From an uncultured Marinicella sp. (lineage in GTDB: Bacteria; Pseudomonadota; Gammaproteobacteria; Xanthomonadales; Marinicellaceae), in NCBI GenBank assembly GCA_938008005.1, contig CALLLZ010000354.1:1-15532 (forward strand): a stretch of DNA of 15,532 bases, written 5' to 3'. Numbering within the stretch: position 1 is the first letter of the stretch; each line of letters begins with the position of its first letter. The translations under genes were made by a program, and so were the position numbers. This document shows, in pieces, positions 6,296-14,452 of the stretch. Under the pieces are notes generated by a model, which saw only the letters and a list, made by a program, of their open reading frames with translations, was not told the DNA's origin and did no database searches.

Positions 6296-8386
6296 TCAAA
6301 CCTTAGCCAATTCCTGCGCTTGCCTTTGCCAACGTTGAATAATCAGCTCACAAACCTCAGGACTTTCCATCATCAAATCCACAGCCATATTTTTAGCTTG
6401 TTTGAATAACTCAGCATCTTGCTCTGGATTGGAGAACCTGAATTCCATGCTGCCTTTTTGACGGGTGCCAAGGATTTCACCTGGGCCACGCAGCTTAAGA
6501 TCTTGTTGAGCAATTTTAAATCCGTCATTGGTTTCGCGCATAGTTTGTAAACGAACTTGTGCATTTTGGCTTAGCGGTGATTGATACATCAAAACACAAT
6601 GGCTTTGGCGATTTCCTCGCCCAACTCGTCCACGCAACTGATGTAATTGTGACAATCCCAAGCGTTCAGCATTTTCAATAACCATCAAACTGGCATTGGC
6701 TACATCAACACCCACTTCAATCACTGTTGTGGCTACCAACACTTGAATTTCATTGGCTTTGAAACGATCCATTACTGCTTGTTTGTCATCACTTTTTAAC
6801 CGACCATGAATCAGCCCGACTTCTAAATCGGGAAACCAATTTTTCAGCTCTTCAAAGGTATCCTGAGCAGCTTTGGCTCTCATGTGCTCAGACTCTTCTA
6901 TTAAAGTACAAACCCAATACGCCTGTTCACCATTGTCACAAGCCTTGCGGATTCGCATCGCCAATTGTGGCATCTTTTTGTTGTCCAACAATACGGTATT
7001 GATGGTTTTTCGATTGGGTGGTAATTCATCAATCACTGATACATCAAGATTGGCATAAGCTATTTGAGCCAAGGTTCTTGGAATCGGTGTAGCAGTCATA
7101 ATTAAACTGTGCGGTACCAAATCAGCCGTATTCTCTTCACTGGTTCCATAAACGGCCTTACGGTTGATTTGGCCTTTTTGTTTCAACATCAAACGTTGGT
7201 GCACACCGAATCGATGCTGTTCATCAATAATTACCAAAGCCAAATCACGATAAATCACATCGGCTTGAAACAAGGCATGGGTTCCAATGACAACATCAGC
7301 ACTACCGGCTATTTGTTCCAACACCTCAATTCTGATTTTGCCTTTGATCTTACCAGACAAAAACACCACTTGATGGTCGGGAAAATAATCCTTTAAGGTC
7401 AACAAATGTTGTTCTGCCAATATTTCAGTTGGAGCCATCATTACCGCTTGTTTACCATGCGCCAAAGCGGCTTGCATGGCAAGTGCGGCTACCACAGTTT
7501 TACCACTACCAACATCACCTTGTACCAAGCGCTGCATCGGATGATTTAATGCCACATCCTGATGAATCTCGCCTACCACCCGTGCTTGTGCGCCAGTTAA
7601 CTTAAAAGGCAAGCGTGACAACAGTTGTCGATTTTGTTCTGCATCAACCAACAATTTCGGCGCATTCAATTGTTGCACAGCTGTTCTGGCCTGATGCATG
7701 GCCAGAAAATGCGCCAAAATTTCTTCAATTTTTAGTCGTTGTTGTGCCGGATGAGTGTGGTTAATCAACGCCATCACATCAGCATCACTTGGCGGCCTGT
7801 GAACAAATTGTAAAGCTTCATTCAACGTTGGCATATTGTTTTCAACCAACCATTCTTTGGGCAAAAGCTCTGCCAATTCAAACGCACCATTAAGCAACAA
7901 TTCAACTGCTTGAGCTGCTGCTTTTTGTAGAAGCTTTTGCGATATACCTTCTGATTTTGGGTATACCGGCGTCAAGGATTCTGCCAATGCCGGCTGATTT
8001 TTACCAAGGCTGAATTCAGGATGTATCATTTCCATACCATGCATTCCATGCTTAACTTCAGCATAAGCACGAATTTGCATACCTGCTTTCATTTTAATTT
8101 TTTGTGAATAATAAAAGTTAAAGAACTTCAATTGCATAGACTGCGTGCCATCATCTATTTCACACACCAGAATAGGCCGCCCACCTTGAGTCACATAGGA
8201 CTTGGTAATTTCTCCTTCAACTTGAACATAACTGAATCCAACCAACTCATCTATGGGTGTGATTTTGGTTTTGTCTTCATAACGAAGGGGCAGATGAAAC
8301 AACAAGTCCATCACATCAGACAAACCAAAATCATGAAGTTTTTCTGCTGTCGTTTTACCTATGCCCTTGAGTTCTATTAACTCCAT
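6296..8386 (-). CDS. recG: ATP-dependent DNA helicase RecG
   Basis: RecG remodels stalled replication forks and branch-migrates Holliday junctions. It has 696 residues, the normal full length. The N-terminal helix-hairpin-helix-like start (LKGIGKTTAEKLHDFG) and the OB-fold wedge domain (about 45-130) come first. Helicase motifs follow in order: GDVGSGKT (290-297, Walker A), DEQH (388-391, motif II), TATPIPRT (431-438, motif III), LIHGR (525-529), TTVIEVGVDV (553-562, motif V) and QLRGRVGRG (583-591, motif VI). The C-terminal region carries the expected LKLRGPGEILGTRQ. Compared with my memory of the E. coli protein, about a dozen extra residues lie between motifs II and III (around 408-424). 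The gene starts 10 bases after the ridA stop with only a weak ribosome site, suggesting translational coupling at the end of the rpoZ operon. Confidence 0.97.
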   Translation of the reverse strand: MELIELKGIGKTTAEKLHDFGLSDVMDLLFHLPLRYEDKTKITPIDELVGFSYVQVEGEITKSYVTQGGRPILVCEIDDGTQSMQLKFFNFYYSQKIKMKAGMQIRAYAEVKHGMHGMEMIHPEFSLGKNQPALAESLTPVYPKSEGISQKLLQKAAAQAVELLLNGAFELAELLPKEWLVENNMPTLNEALQFVHRPPSDADVMALINHTHPAQQRLKIEEILAHFLAMHQARTAVQQLNAPKLLVDAEQNRQLLSRLPFKLTGAQARVVGEIHQDVALNHPMQRLVQGDVGSGKTVVAALAMQAALAHGKQAVMMAPTEILAEQHLLTLKDYFPDHQVVFLSGKIKGKIRIEVLEQIAGSADVVIGTHALFQADVIYRDLALVIIDEQHRFGVHQRLMLKQKGQINRKAVYGTSEENTADLVPHSLIMTATPIPRTLAQIAYANLDVSVIDELPPNRKTINTVLLDNKKMPQLAMRIRKACDNGEQAYWVCTLIEESEHMRAKAAQDTFEELKNWFPDLEVGLIHGRLKSDDKQAVMDRFKANEIQVLVATTVIEVGVDVANASLMVIENAERLGLSQLHQLRGRVGRGNRQSHCVLMYQSPLSQNAQVRLQTMRETNDGFKIAQQDLKLRGPGEILGTRQKGSMEFRFSNPEQDAELFKQAKNMAVDLMMESPEVCELIIQRWQRQAQELAKV

Positions 8387-8396
8387 GTTTCGTTAA

Positions 8397-8777
8397 CTAA
8401 GCAACAGCAATAATGGCGTCAATCTCAATCAATGAATCTTTAGGTAAACGCGCCACTTGGATCGCTGCACGGGCCGGATAAGGTTCCTGAATATACTCAC
8501 CCATCACTTGATTTAGCAATGCAAAATCTTCCAAGTCCTGTAAAAATACATTCAATTTAATTGCGTTTTGTAACGAGGTACCAGCTGCCTCTGCAACTGC
8601 CACCAAATTTTTAAACACTTGGTTCGCCTGAGCTGTAAACTCAGCGGGCAACATTTCACCTGTAGCAGGATCAATTGGGATTTGTCCAGATGTATACAGT
8701 GTATCACCATGTACAATGGCTTGTGAATAGGTCCCTATGGCAGCAGGGGCTTTATCTGTGTTAATTACTTTTTTCAT
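8397..8777 (-). CDS. ridA: RidA family enamine/imine deaminase
   Basis: RidA hydrolyses reactive 2-aminoacrylate and related enamines/imines released by PLP enzymes such as threonine dehydratase, giving keto acids and ammonia. It protects PLP enzymes in the cytosol as a homotrimer. At 126 residues it has the full family length. Key residues are visible: Tyr17 in GTYSQA, the SGQIP strand (30-34), Arg103 in YPARAAIQVARLP, whose arginine binds the substrate carboxylate, and Glu118 in LIEIDAIIAV. The start lies inside the 3' end of spoT (17-base overlap), preceded by AAAGAG, and the stop is 10 bases from recG, so it belongs to the same operon. The position between spoT and recG is familiar from several gammaproteobacteria. 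Confidence 0.95.
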   Translation of the reverse strand: MKKVINTDKAPAAIGTYSQAIVHGDTLYTSGQIPIDPATGEMLPAEFTAQANQVFKNLVAVAEAAGTSLQNAIKLNVFLQDLEDFALLNQVMGEYIQEPYPARAAIQVARLPKDSLIEIDAIIAVA

Positions 8778-10947
8778 GATAAACTCTTTTTACGTTAACT
8801 ACTTCTCGATGGCTTTGCAACTGATCCATCAAACTTATGGCATATCGCTTACTTGAGACCTCTACAGTAAATAACAACTGAGAAAACCCGGTGTCTCGAT
8901 CGGTTTGATCAATGGTAACAATATTCACATCTTCACCAGCAATCACTGAAGCCAGATTAGCCAACACACCCGTTCGGTTAACCACATCAACTTCTATAGT
9001 TGTCTTGAAATTACCTGTGGTATTAACGCTCCAACTACAATAAACTTTTCGCTCAGGCGAACTTTTCAATGTTTCTGCCAAATTAATACAACCACCACGA
9101 TGAATCACCACACCTTTGGCAGGGCTTAAATAACCTGTGATGTCATCACCTGGTAATGGCATACAACAATTCGGGTAATTAACAATAGAGCCTTCTGTTC
9201 CATCGATTGTCAATGCTTCTTTAGGCTGATAATCTTTATCCAGTTTACGCTGCTTCATCAAAGGCATTAACTTTCTGGCCGCAATAGAAGGTAATAACTT
9301 CCCAAATGCAAAAGCTTTTAACAGCTCATCCATACTATTCAACTGGTAGTGCTTCAAAACCCGCTTGATAGAACGTGGATCTAACTTTTCAAAAGAATAT
9401 CCAAAAGTATCTAGCGCACGATCCAGCATGCGATGCCCCAACATCAAAGCATCCTCGTCTTTAATGTCTTTCAGCTCTTTTCGAATGGCTGTTCTGGCCT
9501 TACTGGTTACCACAATACGTAACCATTCAGCATTAACAGTTAAGGCTTCAGTTGTCTTGATTGAAACTGTATCACCCGTATCTAACACATGAGAAAGGGT
9601 GGCAGAGTTACCGTTGACGACTGCACTTTCTGCATGAGAACCTACCGCGCTGTGAATAGCAAAAGCAAAGTCCAAAGCACAGGATTTACTGGGCAACTGA
9701 ACGATGTCACCTTTGGGGGTAAACACATAAATCTCATCCGTGCCTAAATCACCTTTGAGGTTTTCATAAAACTCCAATGAACTGCCTGAGTCTTTTTGTA
9801 TTTTCAACAATGAATTAAGCCAGCTTCTGGCCTTTGTTAATGACTGGGTTTGTTTTGCATCCTTGTGTTTATAAAGCCAATGAGCCGCAACACCAACTTC
9901 AGACAACTGATCCATTTCTTCGGTGCGTATTTGCACCTCCAACCTCATACCAAAAGGTCCAGTAACCACTGAATGTAATGATTGATAACCGTTTTGTTTG
10001 GGTATAGCAATATAATCCTTGAAACCATTTTCATTAGGCGGATATAAATTATGAATCACTCCCAGGGCCAAATAGCATTGTGACAGCTCCTTAACCACAA
10101 TTCGCACTCCAAACAAATCATGAATATCCTCAATTTCAACTTGTTTGGATTTAATTTTCTTGTAGGTGCTGTATGGCGATTTTTGCCTACCTGTCACTTC
10201 AGCATGCATGGCTGATTCTAGCAATGCTTTTTCTATGTTTTTACGAATTTTTTCGACTGCTTTTCGGCGATTACCTGCAATACTTCTTGCTGTGTTACTG
10301 ATGGCTTTATACTGATTAGGATGCAACGCTTTAAAAGCATGATCTTCTAACTCATGTTGAATCGCTTTCAAACCCATACGCTCAGCAATCGGCGCATATA
10401 CATCTAATGTCTCACGAGAAATACGACGCTGACCAGATGTACTCATGGCTTCAATGGTGCGCATGTTATGTAAACGATCCGACAGCTTAATAATAATCAC
10501 TCTGATATCGTCAGCCATCGCAAACAGCATCTTAACGAATGTTTCAGCCTGTGCTTCTTTCAGGTTTCTGAACTTAAGTTTATCCAACTTGGTAACCGCT
10601 TCAACCAAGTTGGCCACATCAGCATTAAAATATTGGGTAACCCTTTCATAGGTGACTTCAGTGTCTTCTATGGTGTCATGTAAAACACCTGCTATCAAAG
10701 TATCAATATCCACCCTTAAATCAGCCAATATTGTTGCAACAGTGATCGGATGAGTAATATACGGCTCGCCTGATTTACGGCGTTGCTTTTCATGCGCAAA
10801 AGCGCCAAAGTGAACGGCTTCGCGAAGTTTTAGTTTTTCTTCAGGTTTGAGGTAAAGGTTGGTTTTTTCTTTGAGCGTTTTATAAGCAGCTTGGACCGCT
10901 TTATGGCTCATGGTTTTAGATGTGAATGACAACTCAGTCACATCCAA
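8761..10947 (-). CDS. spoT: RelA/SpoT homologue, (p)ppGpp hydrolase/synthetase, with altered RxKD motif
   Basis: SpoT sets cellular (p)ppGpp by hydrolysis to GDP/GTP plus pyrophosphate and by synthesis from ATP. It has 728 residues. The hydrolase HD domain looks active: His66 (THP), HDTIED (90-95) and SDRLHN (156-161). The synthetase domain has YSTYKKIKSK (259-268), DLFGVRI (277-283), GYQSLHSVV (320-328) and EVQIRTEEM (337-345). However, the motif that is RxKD in bifunctional enzymes and ExDD in RelA reads GFKD (308-311) here. TGS is about 403-464, the Cys-containing region has Cys594, Cys595 and Cys620, and ACT is about 648-722. The start has AGAGG six bases upstream. The gene follows rpoZ by 30 bases and overlaps ridA. 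SpoT rather than RelA is supported by the intact HD residues and by the operon. Confidence 0.95.
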   Translation of the reverse strand: MDVTELSFTSKTMSHKAVQAAYKTLKEKTNLYLKPEEKLKLREAVHFGAFAHEKQRRKSGEPYITHPITVATILADLRVDIDTLIAGVLHDTIEDTEVTYERVTQYFNADVANLVEAVTKLDKLKFRNLKEAQAETFVKMLFAMADDIRVIIIKLSDRLHNMRTIEAMSTSGQRRISRETLDVYAPIAERMGLKAIQHELEDHAFKALHPNQYKAISNTARSIAGNRRKAVEKIRKNIEKALLESAMHAEVTGRQKSPYSTYKKIKSKQVEIEDIHDLFGVRIVVKELSQCYLALGVIHNLYPPNENGFKDYIAIPKQNGYQSLHSVVTGPFGMRLEVQIRTEEMDQLSEVGVAAHWLYKHKDAKQTQSLTKARSWLNSLLKIQKDSGSSLEFYENLKGDLGTDEIYVFTPKGDIVQLPSKSCALDFAFAIHSAVGSHAESAVVNGNSATLSHVLDTGDTVSIKTTEALTVNAEWLRIVVTSKARTAIRKELKDIKDEDALMLGHRMLDRALDTFGYSFEKLDPRSIKRVLKHYQLNSMDELLKAFAFGKLLPSIAARKLMPLMKQRKLDKDYQPKEALTIDGTEGSIVNYPNCCMPLPGDDITGYLSPAKGVVIHRGGCINLAETLKSSPERKVYCSWSVNTTGNFKTTIEVDVVNRTGVLANLASVIAGEDVNIVTIDQTDRDTGFSQLLFTVEVSSKRYAISLMDQLQSHREVVNVKRVYHEKSN

Positions 10948-10977
10948 AACCTCTTTCGAATAGTCAGGAATTGAACG

Positions 10978-11256
10978 TTATTCAGAATCTTCATTGTCTT
11001 GAGTTTCAGCAGCTGCGTTCCAGGCCTCTAACTCTCTTGCACGCTTGGCTTCTAATTCCAATTCAGCCAAAACTTCATCATTGATTTTATCATCGGCTAT
11101 TTCACGCAAGGCTAAAACCGTTGGCTTATCGTTTTCTTCTTCAACCATTGGCTCTTGACCATTGGCTATTAAGCGGGCTCTTTTAGCCGCCATCAATACC
11201 AAATCAAACCTGTTTTGTACTTTTTCTAAGCAATCTTCTACAGTCACTCGTGCCAT
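10978..11256 (-). CDS. rpoZ: RNA polymerase omega subunit
   Basis: Omega assists assembly of the beta' subunit and forms part of a ppGpp binding site on RNA polymerase. The product has 92 residues, in the normal range. MARVTVEDCLEKVQNRFDLV is the family's N-terminal signature, followed by LMAAKRARLIANGQEP and the TVLALREIADDKI segment. The tail is acidic and variable (AAAETQDNEDSE). GGAAG precedes the ATG. It is the first gene of the rpoZ-spoT-ridA-recG operon. Unlike enterics, the upstream neighbour is not gmk but the protease gene bepA. Placing omega next to spoT fits their shared role in the stringent response. Confidence 0.96.
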   Translation of the reverse strand: MARVTVEDCLEKVQNRFDLVLMAAKRARLIANGQEPMVEEENDKPTVLALREIADDKINDEVLAELELEAKRARELEAWNAAAETQDNEDSE

Positions 11257-11287
11257 AACACTTCCATCATTTTTTAGCTAATCGCGC

Positions 11288-11316
11288 ATTGTAATCAAAA
11301 TACCAACATTTTTCAA
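11288..11316 (-). promoter_or_regulatory. Sigma70-type promoter of the rpoZ-spoT-ridA-recG operon
   Basis: On the minus strand a TTGAAA box (11311-11316) and a TACAAT box (11288-11293) are separated by exactly 17 bases. Initiation would fall near 11281, giving a leader of about 25 bases before the rpoZ ATG. It lies wholly in the 76-base gap after bepA. Confidence 0.7.
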
Positions 11317-11332
11317 AGTAATTTAACCGCAA

Positions 11333-12826
11333 TCAGTTACCTCGGCGTCCTATACCACCATCAGCAGCTATTTCTTGCTGTCGTTCCCGGTCAGAAATCA
11401 GTGGTTCATAAGCAGCGATCAATGCATTGATTTCTGCTGCCTGGTAATAATCTAGGCCATCGTCTTTTTTCAGATTTCTTAAAATACGAACCGCTCGATA
11501 ATTACGCCCCATCAAATGTTCTTTGCGTGCCATCGCTTCACCCGCTTGAATTGGTTTAAGCGCGTTATAATTAGCGATTGAGAGTAAGTCATAGAAATGA
11601 GGGTTTTCTGGTTGTGACACAATCAACTTACGAGTGAGTTTTATGGCATGATCCACCCATTTGAAATCCTTAGATTGCAACATCAGTTGTGCAACAGTTT
11701 CTATGATCACATTATTATCTGGATATTGAACCAAAAGCTGGTCAACTAATAACTTCGTTTTATCTTTGTCTAGTCGAGCCATCACTTCAACTTTCAATGA
11801 ATCAACCACATATTTAACACTGGCAGAAGCTTCAATACGCTGCAAAGTTTGCCAAGCTGATTGAAAGTCATTGTTTGTAAATTGTAATAATGCTTGTCCA
11901 TAGTTCAAAGCATCACGATTGCCTTCACTGTTTGATAACGCACCTTGATAATAAGCAGTTAAATCAGTGAATTCATCAACAGTTAATACCCTAACTCGTT
12001 CTTTGACATAATCGTACAGCTCAGACTCATTAACCTCTCTTACTGTGAATGCTTTCAAGCGGTTGCGTGCTTCAGTGACCCGATTAACGGAAAGTGGGTG
12101 GGTGCGCAAATACTCGGGTAGTTGATACCGCGGATCAACTCGGTTTTTTTGCATCAATTTAGCAAAAAATGTAGCCATACCTTCTGGATTCAATCCAGCT
12201 TGATATAAAGTATTGATACCCACTCGATCTGCCTCATATTCATGGTAACGGGTGAAATTAATAGCCATTTGTTGCTGAATTGCCGACATACTTGCAGCGA
12301 TTGCGATAGGGGCATCGCCACTGCTACTGGATTGTGATGCGGCCACTGCTGCCAACATACCCAGCAAAATGGGCACAGTCGACTTTTGTTGCTTAGACAT
12401 CATCCTTGAAATGTGCCGTTGGTTAACATGCGCAATTTCATGTGCCAAAACACCAGCAACTTCACTTTCATTATCTGTTTCTAGAAACAAACCTGAATAC
12501 AACACAATAAGCCCACCTGGATAGGCAGAAGCATTAATGACATTAGCAGGGACCATAAAAAAATCAAAAGACTGTTCCGGCTTTCCTGAAAACGAAGCAA
12601 GCTGATAACCCAAATGATAGATATAATTCGCCACAATCGGATCAGTCATGACAAAGTTGTATTGATACATTTGTTGTTTGATGCTTTGCCTATATCGTTG
12701 CTCATCATCTACTGACAATACCCGATCAGCTGGGTTACCTAAATCAGGCAATTTAAACTCAGCCTGGACAACCGGCTGTGTGAGCAAGACAATGGTAATA
12801 ATCAATAAAAGTTTTTTCATCAGCAT
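11333..12826 (-). CDS. bepA: Periplasmic M48 metalloprotease with TPR domain, BepA (YfgC) type
   Basis: BepA-type proteases act in the periplasm as chaperone and protease for outer-membrane proteins such as LptD. The frame is open 21 codons further up (12889), but I choose ATG 12826 (or 12820), because MLMKKLLLIITIVLLTQP then forms a normal signal peptide with cleavage after VQA. The mature part begins EFKLPDLG. This gives 497 residues, close to E. coli BepA. The zinc site is HEIAH (129-133 in this numbering), with the third ligand Glu198 in EYEADRVG. THPLSVNRVTEARNRL is also typical of the family. The C-terminal about 200 residues carry TPR-like helices. No good ribosome site is seen at any start. 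The divergent neighbour is tusD; rpoZ follows on the same strand but has its own promoter. Confidence 0.9.
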   Translation of the reverse strand: MLMKKLLLIITIVLLTQPVVQAEFKLPDLGNPADRVLSVDDEQRYRQSIKQQMYQYNFVMTDPIVANYIYHLGYQLASFSGKPEQSFDFFMVPANVINASAYPGGLIVLYSGLFLETDNESEVAGVLAHEIAHVNQRHISRMMSKQQKSTVPILLGMLAAVAASQSSSSGDAPIAIAASMSAIQQQMAINFTRYHEYEADRVGINTLYQAGLNPEGMATFFAKLMQKNRVDPRYQLPEYLRTHPLSVNRVTEARNRLKAFTVREVNESELYDYVKERVRVLTVDEFTDLTAYYQGALSNSEGNRDALNYGQALLQFTNNDFQSAWQTLQRIEASASVKYVVDSLKVEVMARLDKDKTKLLVDQLLVQYPDNNVIIETVAQLMLQSKDFKWVDHAIKLTRKLIVSQPENPHFYDLLSIANYNALKPIQAGEAMARKEHLMGRNYRAVRILRNLKKDDGLDYYQAAEINALIAAYEPLISDRERQQEIAADGGIGRRGN

Positions 12827-12949
12827 ATTGTAGACATCAGACCATAAATTACACGTTAAATTCAATGCAATGTGCCAATTCTTAATCATCTTAAATAATT
12901 TTCAGCATTTGCATAGTTTATAGACCTGATCTTTGGTTAAAATATCACG

Positions 12950-13285
12950 ATGAAATTTTGTTTATTGATCAATGCTACAGATCGGTGGCTTGAAAGTGTC
13001 CAACACGCACTCTCACTTGCCCAGACTATCACCGACACAGGTCATGTCATCAATACTGTTTTCTTTTATGGCCAAGCAATTAAGGTTATTAAAAACCCGG
13101 AACTGACCAAACAATGGCAACATTGGCAACAAAACACACAAACAAAGTTACAACTGTGCAGCACACTCATTGGGAATCAACAACTTAATTCATTAGCCAG
13201 TCAAATCGACGGGTTTGAGTCAGTCAGTCTCGGCAGTTGGATACAAGCAGTAGAAACCGCTGATAAAACTGTGGAATTAAGTTGA
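12950..13285 (+). CDS. tusD: Sulfur relay protein TusD (DsrE-like)
   Basis: TusD is the sulfur-accepting subunit of the TusBCD complex, which takes persulfide sulfur from TusA and passes it to TusE for 2-thiolation of tRNA wobble uridine by MnmA. It has 111 residues, slightly shorter than E. coli TusD. The DsrE fold pattern is visible: MKFCLLINAT, HALSLAQTITDTGHVINTVFFYGQAI (about 19-44) and LQLCSTLIG with the acceptor Cys70. No strong ribosome site precedes ATG 12950. It is the first gene of tusDCBE-grxC, divergent from bepA. The order matches E. coli tusDCB and sulfur-oxidiser dsrEFH, but no dsr sulfite reductase is present, so tRNA thiolation is the expected role. Confidence 0.9.
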   Translation: MKFCLLINATDRWLESVQHALSLAQTITDTGHVINTVFFYGQAIKVIKNPELTKQWQHWQQNTQTKLQLCSTLIGNQQLNSLASQIDGFESVSLGSWIQAVETADKTVELS

Positions 13286-13596
13286 TGAAAATTTCCATAG
13301 TTATTAACGAACATTTATCAAAAAAACAATTAGAACACAGTTATTTATTGTGTTTAGCAGGGTTAAATTTTGAACATCAAGTCAATGCTGTGTTTTTAGG
13401 CCAAGCATTCAAACTAATCATGCAAGATACTGCAGCCCAGAGACAATGGCTTGCGCTAAAGCAATATGGAATTGAAGCATTCTACCAACTGCAGCCAGAT
13501 AATAAACACATTGATCATGAAACTAAGAAACACTGTCAAATAATCAGCCCATCAACTTTTGACATCATAAAAAGCAAAATGGATCTATTATTATGA
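13285..13596 (+). CDS. tusC: Sulfur relay protein TusC (DsrF-like)
   Basis: Structural partner of TusD and TusB in the hexameric sulfur-transfer complex. It has 103 residues, shorter than E. coli TusC. Visible features are the DsrE-fold beta strand MKISIVINE, the VNAVFLGQAFKLIM segment (about 34-47) and YGIEAFYQL. I place the start at ATG 13285, which overlaps the tusD stop by one base (TGATG), rather than the in-frame TTG just upstream. The overlap predicts translational coupling. Sequence similarity is modest, and the assignment relies partly on order between tusD and tusB. Confidence 0.82.
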   Translation: MKISIVINEHLSKKQLEHSYLLCLAGLNFEHQVNAVFLGQAFKLIMQDTAAQRQWLALKQYGIEAFYQLQPDNKHIDHETKKHCQIISPSTFDIIKSKMDLLL

Positions 13597-13859
13597 ATAC
13601 CTTGCATTTATGTCATTGGCAAAATCAAAAGCACTTCAAAAATCATCTGAAACTGGTTGGCAAATTAGACAGTGTTGTTATCTATGGTTTCGTCTGTTCC
13701 GATGACAAAACCTGGATAGCTGAAAATATGGGTTGCTTAGGACATAAGTGGTATCTTGTAAATAATCGACCCAACCCCAATATCAATGGACATGAAATCA
13801 GCTATCAACAGTGGCTGACACTTATTATTAAATATAAAAACACCTTGACGTGGAAATAA
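13593..13859 (+). CDS. tusB: Sulfur relay protein TusB (DsrH-like)
   Basis: Smallest subunit of TusBCD, needed for complex assembly. It has 88 residues (E. coli about 95). It starts MNTLHLCHW, comparable to the MLHTLHRSPW start of E. coli TusB, and closes with ISYQQWLTLIIKYKNTLTWK, matching the family's C-terminal pattern of Y..W..L..KY...TW. The ATGA overlap with the tusC stop and the 10-base overlap with tusE show a tightly coupled translation unit. As in enterics, no cysteine is clearly in a catalytic position. Confidence 0.85.
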   Translation: MNTLHLCHWQNQKHFKNHLKLVGKLDSVVIYGFVCSDDKTWIAENMGCLGHKWYLVNNRPNPNINGHEISYQQWLTLIIKYKNTLTWK

Positions 13860-14167
13860 AACAAATAGCAACTGATCAACATGGTCATCTTTCTGACCGT
13901 AAACTGTGGAACCACGATGTAGCAATACAATTGGCAGCCACTGATCAAGTCCAATTAACTCAAGACCACTGGTCGCTGATTGATGCCGTGCAGAAGATAT
14001 ATGATGAAACAGGTGACACACCACCCATGCGTTTACTCATCAAAGTTTTGCGAAAAAAAATAGATGACTCGGTTGATTCAAGGTACTTATACCGCCTATA
14101 TCCCGATGGCCCTGTCAGGCTAGCCAGCAAACATGCTGGATTACCCAAACCCAAACACTGTATGTGA
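13850..14167 (+). CDS. tusE: Sulfur carrier TusE (DsrC family)
   Basis: TusE accepts persulfide sulfur from TusD and delivers it to MnmA for 2-thiouridine formation in tRNA. It has 105 residues. DsrC-family landmarks are TDQHGHLSDRKLWNHDVA (N-terminal), LTQDHWSLIDAVQ, TGDTPPMRLLIKVL, SRYLYRLYPDGP and the C-terminal LPKPKHCM. Cys104, the penultimate residue, is the sulfur carrier and the only cysteine. The second cysteine found in sulfite-reductase-associated DsrC is absent, supporting TusE. The start is GTG (13850), inside the end of tusB, with no clear ribosome site, so expression probably depends on coupling to tusB. Confidence 0.93.
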   Translation: MEIKQIATDQHGHLSDRKLWNHDVAIQLAATDQVQLTQDHWSLIDAVQKIYDETGDTPPMRLLIKVLRKKIDDSVDSRYLYRLYPDGPVRLASKHAGLPKPKHCM

Positions 14168-14176
14168 ATTATAACC

Positions 14177-14452
14177 ATGAAAAATGAAACTCAACAAGAC
14201 AAAGAAATCATTATTTACAGCACCTTAATATGCCCTTATTGCAATGCGGCTAAACGGCTATTAAAAAGTAAAAATTTAGATTTTGAAGAAATCCGAGTTG
14301 ACCAAGATCGCCAACAACGGCAAGTAATGATGGAAAAGTCTGGCCGTACCAGTGTGCCACAAATTTTTATCAATGATCAACACATTGGTGGATTTGATGA
14401 TTTGAATGCCTTGAACCGCTCTGGAGAGCTAGATCAAATTCTTAATAATTAA
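14177..14452 (+). CDS. grxC: Glutaredoxin 3-type dithiol glutaredoxin
   Basis: Glutathione-dependent disulfide reductase of the cytosol. It has 91 residues, slightly longer than E. coli Grx3 at its N-terminus. The active site is CPYC (19-22). TSVPQIFIND carries the cis-proline, and IGGFDDLNAL gives the GG and the residues that bind glutathione. It begins nine bases after the tusE stop on the same strand and probably ends the tus transcript. The position suggests, but does not prove, a supporting role for glutathione-based reduction in the sulfur relay. No terminator hairpin is obvious after it. Confidence 0.95.
   Translation: MKNETQQDKEIIIYSTLICPYCNAAKRLLKSKNLDFEEIRVDQDRQQRQVMMEKSGRTSVPQIFINDQHIGGFDDLNALNRSGELDQILNN

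Noticed and set aside
12827..12889. 21-codon N-terminal extension of the BepA frame
   Set aside because: It would bury the signal peptide behind a polar stretch, and no ribosome site supports the upper ATG.
13737..14024. 95-codon minus-strand open frame opposite tusB and tusE
   Set aside because: Shadow of the overlapping tusB/tusE genes, which carry family signatures on the plus strand.
13850..14167. Dissimilatory sulfur oxidation (dsr) locus reading of the tus genes
   Set aside because: TusE has only the penultimate cysteine and no sulfite reductase or dsrMKJOP genes are nearby, so the tRNA thiolation relay fits better.
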